DNA of 36,346 bases from Desulfocicer vacuolatum DSM 3385 (GCF_900176365.1 NZ_FWXY01000034.1:1-36346), one strand, 5' to 3'. Positions 15,587 to 24,296 are shown, counted from the first letter of the stretch. Translations and numbers: made by a program. The notes: a model not told the origin generated them from the letters alone.

Positions 15587-16438
15587 TTACATTTTAATGG
15601 CAATGGCAGCAATATCGTCATGGCACTTAAAACGGGGATATGCCAGACAAAGAGGGTCTGTATCTTCCTTTTGCCGCACCATATCCTTTACCCCGTTAAG
15701 GCCCACTGAAAAATATGCCTTTACCAGAGGGGTGTAATCTTTTCGTTTTTCAGGAACCTGTTCAGGGATGAACAGGCCGTCTGTAAACAAAAGAATATCA
15801 GTGACCCTGTTTAAAGATTCCGTGCCTTGATTAAAAAAATTTTCTGCCCGGGGATCACCGTTCAGCACTCCATAATCAATGTTCATGCCCAGCCTGACCT
15901 TTTTAATCTGGGGGAACAATGCTTTTTTAAGGCCCAACAGGCAGGTATTTGTACTGTCATCGGTTAAACTGTCAACGTTATCCACCCGGGCAGACACCAA
16001 GTCCTTCCACAGGGTCAAGGTTTCATAGTCATGGTCCTCCTGATTTGCCAGAACCTTGTGGGAACCATCTTCGTAAATCAAAATAATCACGGCATCGCCG
16101 ATCTGGACCCATTCCAGACTTTCTTTTTTTACCCGGACCACAGCCGCCGTTGTACTCCAGAGATTTTCTTTTTTGGATATATTGACCCCGTTCTGGAGCA
16201 TTTTTCCCATAATTTCTCTGTTTGCCTGGCAGGCAAGGTGTGTTAAAGGATAATGATTGCGACTGAAAACAGAACCCGCTGTTTGTGCCGCAATGTTGCC
16301 GCCTGTTTTTCCATGAACAAAGGTCTGAGCCGTGAGGCTGGTTGCCCCGTCAAATACTCCGAAGATATTATCCTTCATTACCAGACAATCTTCATTTATG
16401 TTTGCCGTTCCTTTTTCAAGTATGCACTGGGTATCCAT
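15587..16438 (-). CDS. PP2C-like protein phosphatase
   Basis: A 283-residue protein with the metal-binding pattern of PP2C/PPM enzymes: NED at 15-17, GVFDGATS (27-34), STTAAVV (95-101), IGDAVIIL (113-120), LFTDG (217-221) and HDDIAAIAI at the C-terminus. It should remove phosphate from Ser/Thr residues using Mn2+ or Mg2+. No sensor or kinase domain is attached and no partner kinase gene is nearby, so the target is unknown. CGGAG lies about four bases before ATG 16438. The gene converges on the glycosyltransferase, with the stacked repeats in between. Confidence 0.87.
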   Translation of the reverse strand: MDTQCILEKGTANINEDCLVMKDNIFGVFDGATSLTAQTFVHGKTGGNIAAQTAGSVFSRNHYPLTHLACQANREIMGKMLQNGVNISKKENLWSTTAAVVRVKKESLEWVQIGDAVIILIYEDGSHKVLANQEDHDYETLTLWKDLVSARVDNVDSLTDDSTNTCLLGLKKALFPQIKKVRLGMNIDYGVLNGDPRAENFFNQGTESLNRVTDILLFTDGLFIPEQVPEKRKDYTPLVKAYFSVGLNGVKDMVRQKEDTDPLCLAYPRFKCHDDIAAIAIKM

Positions 16439-16735
16439 TTTTCTCCGTTTTCATTCAGATAAAGACATTCAGGAATCGGTCTTAAATAAACTGCCCGTTT
16501 TATATATGCCGAAGTGCGAACATTTCGTGCCCATGCCCGCAGGTTATGGGGCGGGCGGAGCCTCCGTCCTTTCAGCTTAAGTTATTTCGGACGCATTCCT
16601 TAATCATCTAAAATTATAAAAACGGATCAAAACAAGTCAAAATGATAATTTCTATGGGCTTTTGTATCTAAATTAGAATTATCAATGACCATGAAGAGCC
16701 CTTTCTTGAGAGGTGCATCCCCATGTTGCGAGCAA

Positions 16736-16848
16736 GCCCGATTGTAAATATTTGGCCGGTGCCCCATTTTCACTTAGCTGGGACTGCGTAGCATACTATT
16801 ACCCAACTAAGCGAAGATGGGGTGCTGCCCGAATATTTACGCCCGATT
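16736..16848. mobile_element. MITE-like palindrome with 8-bp target duplication
   Basis: GCCCGATT at 16736-16743 and 16841-16848 flanks a 97-bp imperfect palindrome. Arms 16744-16782 and 16802-16840 start and end with GTAAATATT/AATATTTAC and pair over about 39 bases with a 19-base loop. There is no coding capacity. It sits directly beside R5 copy 2. The rest of 16439-17096 shows only a short GC-rich palindrome near 16525-16575. Confidence 0.7.
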
Positions 16849-17060
16849 ATTGTTATTATAATGTTTATAAAATGTTTATAAACATAAAGTTATAAACACA
16901 TTTTCACAAACCAATACAAAACCCACTCGTTGTAAACATCAAATAATATCATTTCAAGCAAATTTAATTAATCCATTATGCTTGTAATATCATGGGTTTA
17001 TATATTTTATAAGCTTATCAACACGTCTTATTATAAATTATTAAAAAGAATTATTATTTA
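16848..17060 (+). repeat. AT-rich repeat R5, copy 2
   Basis: Matches 13731-13940 over about 200 bp (shared TATTATAATGTT, GTTATAAACACAT, ACAAAACCCA and ATTATTAAAAA segments in the same order). It contains TTATAAACA 9-mers in both orientations and TTATCAACA near 17016, one base from a DnaA box. Confidence 0.7.
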
Positions 17061-17096
17061 AAAAAACAGATAAACCGAATAACAGTTGATTTTGCT

Positions 17097-17909
17097 TTAT
17101 CCTATATTGTGGATCACAGATCGAACACCATTGAGCATACTGACATTACCACAGCAGACGTATTTGATGAACCGGGCTTCCCTGAGTTTTAACTTTTTGA
17201 AAATCTGCCGTTCCGAAATACCTTTTTCCCACAGAAAAACGATATCTCCGTATAAATTTTCAAGAAAATCTAATTTCGTAAGAATATGTTTTTTCCCATT
17301 TTTCAAACAAGGATTATGGGCACACAGCACCGTATCAAAATCCATGGCTGCCACTTTTTTCAATGAAGCAATCTGGGTGCCCACATCTTCATCTGATCTA
17401 AAAAATTTAATTCTATCCCCCAGATACAGGTCACCTGAAAAAATAATTCCCTGTTCCGGCAAAAAATAGACAGTATGATCTTTTGAATGGCCCGGGGTAT
17501 GTACCGGCATCATGCAACCAAGGGAGGTATCTATCTTGGCTGCCAGGGCGTTTACCGACACCGGTGTGGTCTTGCCCCAAACATATTTCTGATAGGGCAA
17601 AATGTCATAGGGAGTCCTTAATTTTGTCTGGGTCAGGGCATGGCCATACACTGTGGCCCCCTGGGCGCTGTGAATGGCTGCAGCATTTCCGGAATGATCT
17701 TCATGGTGATGGGTGAGAAAAATTTGTTTGACCCCATGGGAACCGGCCAGGGCCAGTGCCTCTTTTTTCATATGGGATTGGCCTGTGTCCACCATTGTTT
17801 CGCCAAACAAATAGCAATAAACGGTCATCATGGGAGGCCCCGCAAGGGACCATCCCAGCTGAAGGGCTTTGATTCCATGATCAAAATCGTATGTTTTACA
17901 AAATCTCAT
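17097..17909 (-). CDS. Metallo-beta-lactamase fold hydrolase
   Basis: A 270-residue MBL-fold protein. The metal motif THHHEDH is at residues 66-72, followed by HTPGHSKD (about 137-144), SGDLYLG and CAHNP, so all ligands of a dinuclear site appear present. The family includes glyoxalase II-like thioesterases, RNases and lactonases; the closest look here is a generic glyoxalase II-like hydrolase with a C-terminal helical domain, as in LACTB2-type proteins. AGAGGAA precedes ATG 17909. It stands alone, with no neighbours pointing to a substrate. Confidence 0.85.
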   Translation of the reverse strand: MRFCKTYDFDHGIKALQLGWSLAGPPMMTVYCYLFGETMVDTGQSHMKKEALALAGSHGVKQIFLTHHHEDHSGNAAAIHSAQGATVYGHALTQTKLRTPYDILPYQKYVWGKTTPVSVNALAAKIDTSLGCMMPVHTPGHSKDHTVYFLPEQGIIFSGDLYLGDRIKFFRSDEDVGTQIASLKKVAAMDFDTVLCAHNPCLKNGKKHILTKLDFLENLYGDIVFLWEKGISERQIFKKLKLREARFIKYVCCGNVSMLNGVRSVIHNIG

Positions 17910-17992
17910 GGTTCCTCTGGCTGTTTTTATCTTTAATGATTTCGGATCGAAAATTTTATAAGTTGAGCGAAATAATTTGCCTTTTGGCCCAT

Positions 17993-18241
17993 CTACTGCA
18001 TTGCATTAAAGGTCAAATAGGGCTGAGCTATTAAATTTTTAATGCGCCTTGTTGTAGATGAACCACCCGATTTTATAAATTGGTCTGCGTTATTTCTGTT
18101 CAAGTTATTTTCATCTGCGATCCTTAGTTTCCAACTGATCCCGTGACCCGGCATCAAACTCAAAATTAAGCATTCTATAAGCATTCCAAGGAAGGGCTCA
18201 TCAGCTGGACCACCATAAGGTTTTATTACAAAATGATCCAC
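17993..18241 (-). CDS. Hypothetical protein, possibly 5'-truncated
   Basis: An 82-residue reading frame from ATG 18241 (MDHFVIKPYGGPADEPFLGM). The frame stays open upstream to about 18318 and reads protein-like (DIITIFFSKEGITLNYDGLADN), but that extension has no ATG, only a GTG one codon upstream of the ATG. I do not recognise the family. It may be a whole small protein with a rare start, or a gene that lost its start. The C-terminal half is Asn/Ser-rich with no membrane segment. Confidence 0.4.
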   Translation of the reverse strand: MDHFVIKPYGGPADEPFLGMLIECLILSLMPGHGISWKLRIADENNLNRNNADQFIKSGGSSTTRRIKNLIAQPYLTFNAMQ

Positions 18242-18470
18242 GTTATCAGCAAGCCCATCATAGTTCAGAGTAATTCCCTCTTTTGAAAAGAAAATAGTAA
18301 TGATATCATGCTCTCATGAAACAATCATTTTAAAAAAATATATATGCTTTTGCAAACAGTCTTGACAGATTCTTGACAAAGCATTCAAAATTATTCGTGT
18401 GGCAAGAGATTAACTTGTGGATTAAAATCGCCTTTTCAGGTCGACGTAATTTAAAAGGAGTGGATTTGTT

Positions 18471-19289
18471 TTGAAAACTTTTCTATTGGCCGCCGTGTCA
18501 CTGGGTTTATTCACAAACCTTTGGGGAGCCGATCTGGCCGCCGAGCCAGTCGAAATTTATGGTACCTACACCGCCGGCTGCATCTGCAATGCAACTGTCC
18601 TTCCAGCACAAGGCCGGGGATATCAGGTAGTTCGCCTCAAACGGCAACGTTATTTCGGTCATCCCACCCTGATCAGTTTGATTGAGGATCTGGGACAACA
18701 AGTATTCGCTAATGATTGGGGAATACTATATATCGGGGATTTAAGCCAAAAAACAGGAGGCCCCATGCCCAACGGGCATGCCAGTCACCAAAACGGTTTG
18801 GATGCGGATATCATGCTCATGGGAATCGGATTAAAAGGAGATCTGTTCCTCAATGAAACCCAGCGTGAAAAATTCAAACCGCAATCAGTTTTAAACAAAA
18901 CATTCACAGACCTTGATCTCCGGAAATGGCATCCCCGGCACGGAGAGGTCATCCGAGCGGCAGCAAGCTTTACCCGGGTGGAACGTATTTTTGTCCATCC
19001 CCTTATTAAACGTGCCTTGTGTCGACAATTTGCTGGTGAAAAATGGCTGCATAAAATTCGTCCCTGGTGGGGGCATTACCAACATTTTCATATCCGCCTG
19101 GCTTGTCCGGGCGACTCACCCCACTGTGTATCCCAGCCTGAACCACCATTGAAAACGGGTTGTGGGGAGGATCTGAATTGGTGGTTTTCTGATGAAGCAC
19201 AGCAGACTTTCAGAAAAAAAACAAAAGGAAGCAAAACTCCCCAAAAGCCCTCTTTACCGCCACAATGTCTTAAATTATTGGGAATTTAA
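18471..19289 (+). CDS. mepA: Penicillin-insensitive murein endopeptidase
   Basis: A 272-residue periplasmic LAS-type metallopeptidase that cuts D-alanyl-meso-diaminopimelyl cross-links in peptidoglycan. A signal peptide covers about residues 1-24. The zinc motif is NGHASHQNGLDADIM, giving the H-x6-D pair H106/D113, and HYQHFHIRL supplies the later HxH. CPGDSPHC and GCGEDLNWW carry the family's disulfide cysteines. It starts with TTG at 18471, since AAGGAG at 18455-18460 is 10 bases upstream and no ATG is available. Two TTGACA hexamers near 18361 and 18373 may be the -35 region. It is a single-gene unit; the stretch 18319-18470 shows nothing else. Confidence 0.92.
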   Translation: MKTFLLAAVSLGLFTNLWGADLAAEPVEIYGTYTAGCICNATVLPAQGRGYQVVRLKRQRYFGHPTLISLIEDLGQQVFANDWGILYIGDLSQKTGGPMPNGHASHQNGLDADIMLMGIGLKGDLFLNETQREKFKPQSVLNKTFTDLDLRKWHPRHGEVIRAAASFTRVERIFVHPLIKRALCRQFAGEKWLHKIRPWWGHYQHFHIRLACPGDSPHCVSQPEPPLKTGCGEDLNWWFSDEAQQTFRKKTKGSKTPQKPSLPPQCLKLLGI

Positions 19290-19576
19290 AAATAGAAAAA
19301 GCAGATGTGGGAAAATTTATTTTTATTGTGAACTCTGTGTCTGGAAAGGAATGTTTTTTTAACCTGAAAATGTTCCTATTAACTGTTATTTACATAGTTA
19401 TGTCCGAGTATAAAGAAGTGATTAATGGGGCTTGGTCATAACGTCGGCCATTTTGTGATAAAATTTTGGCGGTAAAAATTAATGCCTTTAATTACAACCC
19501 CTTATAGCTAATAAAATATTATCTCATGTATAGTGACCCAGCTTATGATCAACCCCGATTAATGGAGGGTGTGTCA

Positions 19577-20515
19577 ATGATAAAAATTGTAGAAGTCGGC
19601 CCAAGAGATGGATTGCAAAACGAAACCGCAACGGTTCCGGTGGATGCCAAAGTTGCCTTTGTGAATGCTTTGTCCGACACAGGTGTCAGTGAAATAGAGG
19701 TCAGCGCATTTGTGTCTTCAAAGATGGTACCCCAGCTCAGGGATGCCGGTACTGTTTTTAAAAATATCCGTCGAAAAAAAGGAATTATTTATTCGGCACT
19801 TGTTCCTAACATTAAGGGATTTGATCGTGCAGTTGACGCTGATGTCGAAAAAATATCTGTATTTACAGCTGCCAGTGAAACCTTTAATCAAAAAAACATC
19901 AATACCACTGTGGATGGCTCCCTGGATCGCTTTCAACCTGTTGTTAAGCGAGCTGTAAAACAGGGTCTGCCTGTCCGGGGATATATTTCAACTGCATTCT
20001 GGTGCCCGTTTGAGGGTAAAATTAACCCTGAGGCCGTTGTGGTACTGACACAGCGCCTGATGGATATGGGTATCAATGAAGTGTCCATTTCAGATACCAT
20101 TGGCAAGGCAACTCCCGAAGAGGTAAAAAAACTTATGGATGTTTTGCTGGCAAAGGTACCTGTTGAAAATATTGCGGTACATTTCCATGATACCTATGGC
20201 AGAGGCATCGCCAATGTTCTTCAATCTGTTTCTTACGGTATCCGGGTGGTCGATGCCAGTGCCGGCGGGCTCGGCGGATGCCCCTTTGCACCCGGGGCCA
20301 CCGGAAATGTGGCCACAGAAGCTGTTGCACAGGCATTGATCAGGGCCAGCGAAACCGTAAACGTTTCCGTTAAAGGAATTATCAATGCCCGAAGGTGTCT
20401 GGACCCATATTTACAGAAACACGACCCGGCCCTTCCAGCACCTGAGTCTCTGGCCTGTTCAACCTGTGAATTTTTTAATAATAAAAAATGCTGTGGCAAA
20501 AAGATATCATCGTAG
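19577..20515 (+). CDS. Hydroxymethylglutaryl-CoA lyase family protein
   Basis: A 312-residue TIM-barrel lyase of the HMG-CoA lyase/DRE-TIM family. It would split HMG-CoA to acetyl-CoA and acetoacetate, the last step of leucine degradation. Motifs: VEVGPRDGLQNE at the N-terminus, HFHDTYGRG metal ligands, and GLGGCPFAPGATGNVATE with the active-site Cys. ATG 19577 is chosen because GGAGG sits eight bases upstream; a 17-residue extension to 19526 is open but lacks a site. An unusual Cys-rich tail (CSTCEF, KKCCGKK) ends the protein and might bind metal. It stands alone, without other leucine-pathway genes in view. Confidence 0.9.
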   Translation: MIKIVEVGPRDGLQNETATVPVDAKVAFVNALSDTGVSEIEVSAFVSSKMVPQLRDAGTVFKNIRRKKGIIYSALVPNIKGFDRAVDADVEKISVFTAASETFNQKNINTTVDGSLDRFQPVVKRAVKQGLPVRGYISTAFWCPFEGKINPEAVVVLTQRLMDMGINEVSISDTIGKATPEEVKKLMDVLLAKVPVENIAVHFHDTYGRGIANVLQSVSYGIRVVDASAGGLGGCPFAPGATGNVATEAVAQALIRASETVNVSVKGIINARRCLDPYLQKHDPALPAPESLACSTCEFFNNKKCCGKKISS

Positions 20516-20578
20516 GGGATTGAATTGTTCCCCGGAATTTCGTGAATTCAAGTAATGTGAAACGTGTTGGTGATTTTC

Positions 20579-20749
20579 TTACAAAGTATGATTAATGTCA
20601 AAAATACTATGGCATGAGGGGCAAATAAAAAGCCATTTGGTGATATCATCCTCTTTCTTCAGCATGGTATGAAAGCCATCCGCATAGCCACAAGAGATAC
20701 AAATTTTAAATTCATCCTCTAATTTTATATTTATGACTTCGTAGTCCAT
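20579..20749 (-). CDS. 56-aa two-CxxC (zinc-ribbon-like) protein
   Basis: ATG 20749 has AAGGAGC about five bases upstream. The product reads MDYEVINIKLEDEFKICISC, then GYADGFHTMLKKEDDITKWL, then FICPSCHSIFDINHTL. The two CxxC pairs (about residues 17-20 and 44-47) should hold one zinc or an iron centre. I do not recognise the family. It is convergent with the lyase gene and was too short for standard ORF cut-offs. 20750-20959 holds nothing I can support. Confidence 0.7.
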   Translation of the reverse strand: MDYEVINIKLEDEFKICISCGYADGFHTMLKKEDDITKWLFICPSCHSIFDINHTL

Positions 20750-20959
20750 TTCATGCTCCTTTGTTTGGATTTAATATTTATCGCATTGTTTTGCCGCAGG
20801 TTCGTTTTTTTCTGATTTTTATGTAAAGATCCATTCTCGTAAGCCACTTCACCAGATTAATGGAGTTGAGCAGGTGAGGCATTTTTATGATGGAAAATAT
20901 ATGCATTATAACGGATTGTTCAAGAGTGGCCCCAAAGTCAAGGCCGTATTAAAGCACTT

Positions 20960-21943
20960 CTATCTTGTAATCCAGGCCAGAAAAATACTTATCGCTGTTA
21001 TCATGAAAAAAAACGTATCAATATATGAAATAGATACATCTATTTTTCGAAATGTCATATGTTTCCTTAACCGGGAAGATGCAAAAGCAAATAAAAAAGT
21101 GATCACAATGCCCGCCATAAATCCAAATGCATGGGCTGAGACATCGGTATTTTCACCGCCGCTGAACATCCCCACCAGGGCGGCACCCGCCCCCAGGGGA
21201 AACAGTGCTGACGGAGAGATATCCATGCGATAACGGGGCGTAATGGTGGTCTGAATTTTATTTTTTATCTGCCATGCCGTTAAAATACCCACCGCTCCCA
21301 TGACCGCAGTGGACGCACCAATGGAAAGATGGACCTGACGTTGCATAAATGCATTGAGCAGATTACCGGCAGCACCGGAACTGAAGATGAGAAAAAGTCC
21401 GCGACCGGGTCCGGCAATACTACAGATCACACTGCCCAGCACCAGCAGGGCAGCACAGTTTCCAACAAGATGTACACCATCGGCATGGAGCAGCAAGGCT
21501 GTGATGATCCTGCCATATTGGCCCTGTAGAATATAGAGGGCCGATGTGCCGTGGGTGCGGATTAAGTGCTGATGGTTGTCAAGGTAAAGAGAAATGCCGT
21601 GAATGGCACAAAGCAACAGGACAGCCCCAACGGCTGTCAGTTTTCCTTTCCAATTAATGGATGGAAAGGAAGACATTGGTCCGGGGGGAGCTGCCCGTGA
21701 TCCATCGATATTCCATCCACCCACCGCAATAATGTTGTTCTCGTCGTAGAACCTATTTAGAGCCATCCAGGCACGGTGTTCATCGTTTACATCTATGATT
21801 AGATGTATTTTTCCGCCTTTTGTCTGCCATGCCACTTTGATATTCTGGGACATAAGTACCAGGGCTGTGGCATCAGCGGCATCTTTGTCCAGATCGGACA
21901 ACGCAGTTTCAAGGGAATATTGTTTTTTTAAGTTGAAGCTCAT
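20960..21943 (-). CDS. Rhomboid-family intramembrane serine protease
   Basis: About 327 residues from ATG 21943; a TTG at 21961 would add six. An N-terminal cytosolic domain of about 100 residues (including WQTKGGKIHLIIDVNDEHRA) precedes six to seven membrane segments. The rhomboid core is visible: HADGVHLVGNC (HxxxxHxxxN), the nucleophile in HLSIGASTAVMG, and the catalytic His in DVSAHAFGFMAG. It should cut membrane proteins within the bilayer; substrates are unknown. It diverges from the CLC gene, and about 560 bases separate their starts. Confidence 0.88.
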   Translation of the reverse strand: MSFNLKKQYSLETALSDLDKDAADATALVLMSQNIKVAWQTKGGKIHLIIDVNDEHRAWMALNRFYDENNIIAVGGWNIDGSRAAPPGPMSSFPSINWKGKLTAVGAVLLLCAIHGISLYLDNHQHLIRTHGTSALYILQGQYGRIITALLLHADGVHLVGNCAALLVLGSVICSIAGPGRGLFLIFSSGAAGNLLNAFMQRQVHLSIGASTAVMGAVGILTAWQIKNKIQTTITPRYRMDISPSALFPLGAGAALVGMFSGGENTDVSAHAFGFMAGIVITFLFAFASSRLRKHMTFRKIDVSISYIDTFFFMITAISIFLAWITR

Positions 21944-22187
21944 TTCTAAACATTTTTCCAAGCTTTGTTGTGGCAGATCAATATTTACAATTAAGGCCGC
22001 CCTGGGAAATGCACTATCATTTTTGCTTCTGGCTTGTCCAGGTCAGGATAATATTTTTTTGTGTTGACAAATTATCTATGAAGGAATAATTAACCCACCT
22101 TAATACTATGGTGTATTAAATAATACATATTGGGTTGAATTATTCATGATCAGATTATTCCAAATGGAAGATTATGGTAAAAACTGC

Positions 22188-22240
22188 TCAGGGAATGGGG
22201 TTTCCCTTTAACCGCTTGTAAAGCTGATAACTCCTGGTTG
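22188..22240 (+). promoter_or_regulatory. Fluoride riboswitch (crcB motif)
   Basis: GGGAATGGGGTTTCCC (22191-22206) forms the first stem, AACC precedes the hairpin GCTTGTAAAGC, then TGATAACTCCTGG (22225-22237). Order and conserved bases follow the crcB consensus, and loop GGGGT can pair with ACTCC as the known pseudoknot. The downstream gene is a fluoride-type CLC antiporter, which agrees with the ligand. Confidence 0.88.
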
Positions 22241-22302
22241 AGATACTTTTCTTTTATGAAAGGTGTCCGGGCAAGGATATCGGGGCAGGCGGTTATATTT
22301 AC

Positions 22303-22330
22303 AGGCTGCGTCTCATACGTGGCCTTTTTT
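22303..22330 (+). terminator. Candidate expression-platform terminator
   Basis: AGGC and GCCT (22303-22306, 22322-22325) plus CGT/ACG form an imperfect stem with loop CTCAT, followed by six T. It lies about 65 bases after the riboswitch. The link is uncertain, because I cannot trace an anti-terminator. 22331-22495 shows no further gene. Confidence 0.4.
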
Positions 22331-22506
22331 ATTTCTTTCTGCGGCTGAATCCTTACCGTTTATTATAATTGTTAAAGATGGAAATGCCCTGGATGAGCAA
22401 CCTTGATGTCTGGTCCGTTCAGGACTTTTTCAGGGAGACGAATTTTAGGTGAATTGTAATAAAATTTGCGGTTGCGGCCTTTCCAGCAGCCGTGTGGAGA
22501 AATAAT

Positions 22507-23874
22507 ATGTCTTTACGTTGGGATACTTCAGAACACATTGTATTGGGCCGTTTTGTTGTTAAATGGCTATTCATTACCGCAGTCTTGGGAGCTGCTGTGG
22601 GCTCTGCTGTGGCATTTTTCTTATGGTTGCTGCATCAAGCCACCGTAATCCGATGGCAATTGCCGTGGCTTGTATATTTTTTACCTTTGGCAGGCATAGC
22701 CATTGTTGTTGTGTACGCCAAATGGGGAAAAAATTCGGCAGGCGGTAACAACCTGGTAATGGAACAGATTCATGAACCCGGTGGCGGTATTCCCAAGCGC
22801 ATGTCTCCATTGGTGTTGTTTGCCACTGTGGCAACGCACTTATTTGGTGGGTCCGCCGGACGCGAGGGGACGGCTGTGCAGATGGGCGGCAGTATTGCGC
22901 AGGCACTGGGAGATCTGTTCAAGTTAAATAAACCGGACACCCGTATCTTTTTAACTTGCGGTATTGCTGCCGGTTTTGGCGCTGTATTCGGTACTCCTCT
23001 TACCGGAGCTATTTTTGCCCTGGAAGTACTGACCCTTGGTCGTATGCGCTATGAGGCCCTTATTCCCTGTTTAATGGCAAGTATGTTTGGAGATTTGGCT
23101 TGCTCAATGTGGGGTATTCATCACACCCATTATTCCATTATCGCAGCAGCATTACATCTGGATGATGCCGTCGCAAAAATTACCCCGCTGATATCGGGCA
23201 AGGTTGCGCTTGCTTCGATTTTCTTTGGTTTGGCAGGATATCTATTTGCCGAACTTACCCACACGCTCAGCCACTTATTTACCAAATATGTTCCCACTTA
23301 CTGGGTGCGTCCCATTATCGGCTCAGCTTTGGTGTTGGGAATTTCCTATCTGCTCGGAACCCGTGACTATCTGGGAATCGGTGTTCTCACAGCGGATGGA
23401 ACCGGTGCCTCCATCGTTAACGCCTTCAAGGGTGATGGTATTACCGCATGGAGCTGGTTTTGGAAATTGTTGCTTACTGCCATTACGCTAAGCAGTGGCT
23501 TTAAGGGAGGTGAAGTCACTCCGCTCTTTTTTGTGGGAGCAACGCTTGGTGCTGCGTTGGCAAGTTTGTTTGGTCTTCCTGTTGATTTAATGGCGGGACT
23601 TGGGTTTATTGGTGTTTTTGCCGGTGCCACAAATACTCCGCTGGCGTGCACCATTATGGGTGTGGAATTGTTTGGTGCGCAATGCTTGCCATATTTTTCC
23701 ATTACTTGTTTCTTTGCCTATCTTTTCAGCGGACATTCCGGCATTTATCTTTCCCAAAAAATGGAATCTGCCAAATGCCAAGATATCAAGTGTTCTTATA
23801 GTTCACTCCGTGCGGCACGAGAAAACAAACGTCCCTTGCATCTGATTTTTCAGCGCAGAAATGGATGCAAATAA
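22507..23874 (+). CDS. CLC-type fluoride/proton antiporter
   Basis: A 455-residue CLC membrane protein with about a dozen helical segments, starting at ATG 22507 (GGAG seven bases upstream; a GTG at 22492 is less likely). The gating glutamate is present in SAGREGTAVQMG (E120). Where chloride-type CLCs carry GSGIP this protein reads AGGNNLVMEQIHEP (79-82 = GGNN). Replacement of that Ser by Asn or Met marks the CLC-F clade, which exports fluoride in exchange for protons. FAGATNTPLACTIMGVELFG is the conserved C-terminal membrane block. No CBS domains follow. The upstream fluoride riboswitch supports the assignment strongly; gene expression should rise with fluoride. Confidence 0.92.
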   Translation: MSLRWDTSEHIVLGRFVVKWLFITAVLGAAVGSAVAFFLWLLHQATVIRWQLPWLVYFLPLAGIAIVVVYAKWGKNSAGGNNLVMEQIHEPGGGIPKRMSPLVLFATVATHLFGGSAGREGTAVQMGGSIAQALGDLFKLNKPDTRIFLTCGIAAGFGAVFGTPLTGAIFALEVLTLGRMRYEALIPCLMASMFGDLACSMWGIHHTHYSIIAAALHLDDAVAKITPLISGKVALASIFFGLAGYLFAELTHTLSHLFTKYVPTYWVRPIIGSALVLGISYLLGTRDYLGIGVLTADGTGASIVNAFKGDGITAWSWFWKLLLTAITLSSGFKGGEVTPLFFVGATLGAALASLFGLPVDLMAGLGFIGVFAGATNTPLACTIMGVELFGAQCLPYFSITCFFAYLFSGHSGIYLSQKMESAKCQDIKCSYSSLRAARENKRPLHLIFQRRNGCK

Positions 23875-23887
23875 TTAAAATACACTC

Positions 23888-24028
23888 ATTATCAATACCT
23901 TCGCCAATTTTTAGAATGTGCTTTGATCTGAAATTTATGACTTAATATATAGTGTGTTTGTTATTTAACAAGCACACTATATGGCTGAAAAACTGATCAG
24001 AAATATAATTGGCGAAGGTATTAATTAT
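23888..24028. mobile_element. MITE-like palindrome with 16-bp perfect ends
   Basis: AATACCTTCGCCAATT (23894-23909) is repeated as its exact complement at 24007-24022. An inner hairpin, ATATAGTGTGTTTGTT/AACAAGCACACTATAT, lies at the centre. ATTAT occurs one base outside each end (23888-23892, 24024-24028), a possible but low-complexity target duplication. There is no coding capacity. Confidence 0.6.
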
Positions 24029-24121
24029 TAAAACCTTTTCCAAATTCAAAACAGATATGAAATTTGACAATGTATTACCTGGAAGGGAAATAGAAAATAT
24101 TACAAATATTATGTGAATATA

Positions 24122-24170
24122 AAAATGTTCATAATATGTTTATAAAAATAGAGTTATAAACATATTTTTT
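24122..24170 (+). repeat. Short R5-like repeat
   Basis: ATGTTCATAATATGTTTATA followed by AGAGTTATAAACATATTTTTTA resembles the left third of the two longer R5 copies, including inverted TTATAAACA boxes. Confidence 0.5.
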
Positions 24171-24296
24171 ATGGCTCCTGTCCACTCTGTACTGCAAGCC
24201 TTGTTGACCATGACACGATTTATCATTAAGATGCTTCAGGTAAAAAAAATAAAATTAAATCACTCAAAATTAAGTGTTGCGGGAGACTGAATAAAA

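Noticed and set aside
16525-16575. GC-rich palindrome upstream of the phosphatase start
   Set aside because: Short and imperfect; it might be a remnant element but lacks clear ends or flanking duplication.
13731-17060. A replication origin or plasmid origin based on DnaA-like 9-mers
   Set aside because: The boxes differ from TTATCCACA at key bases, occur in dispersed repeats, and no replication genes are nearby.
20874-21233. 119-codon plus-strand frame
   Set aside because: Most of it is antisense to the rhomboid gene and the free N-terminal part has no support.
24171-24290. 39-codon frame just upstream of ubiX
   Set aside because: No ribosome site, atypical composition; probably chance.
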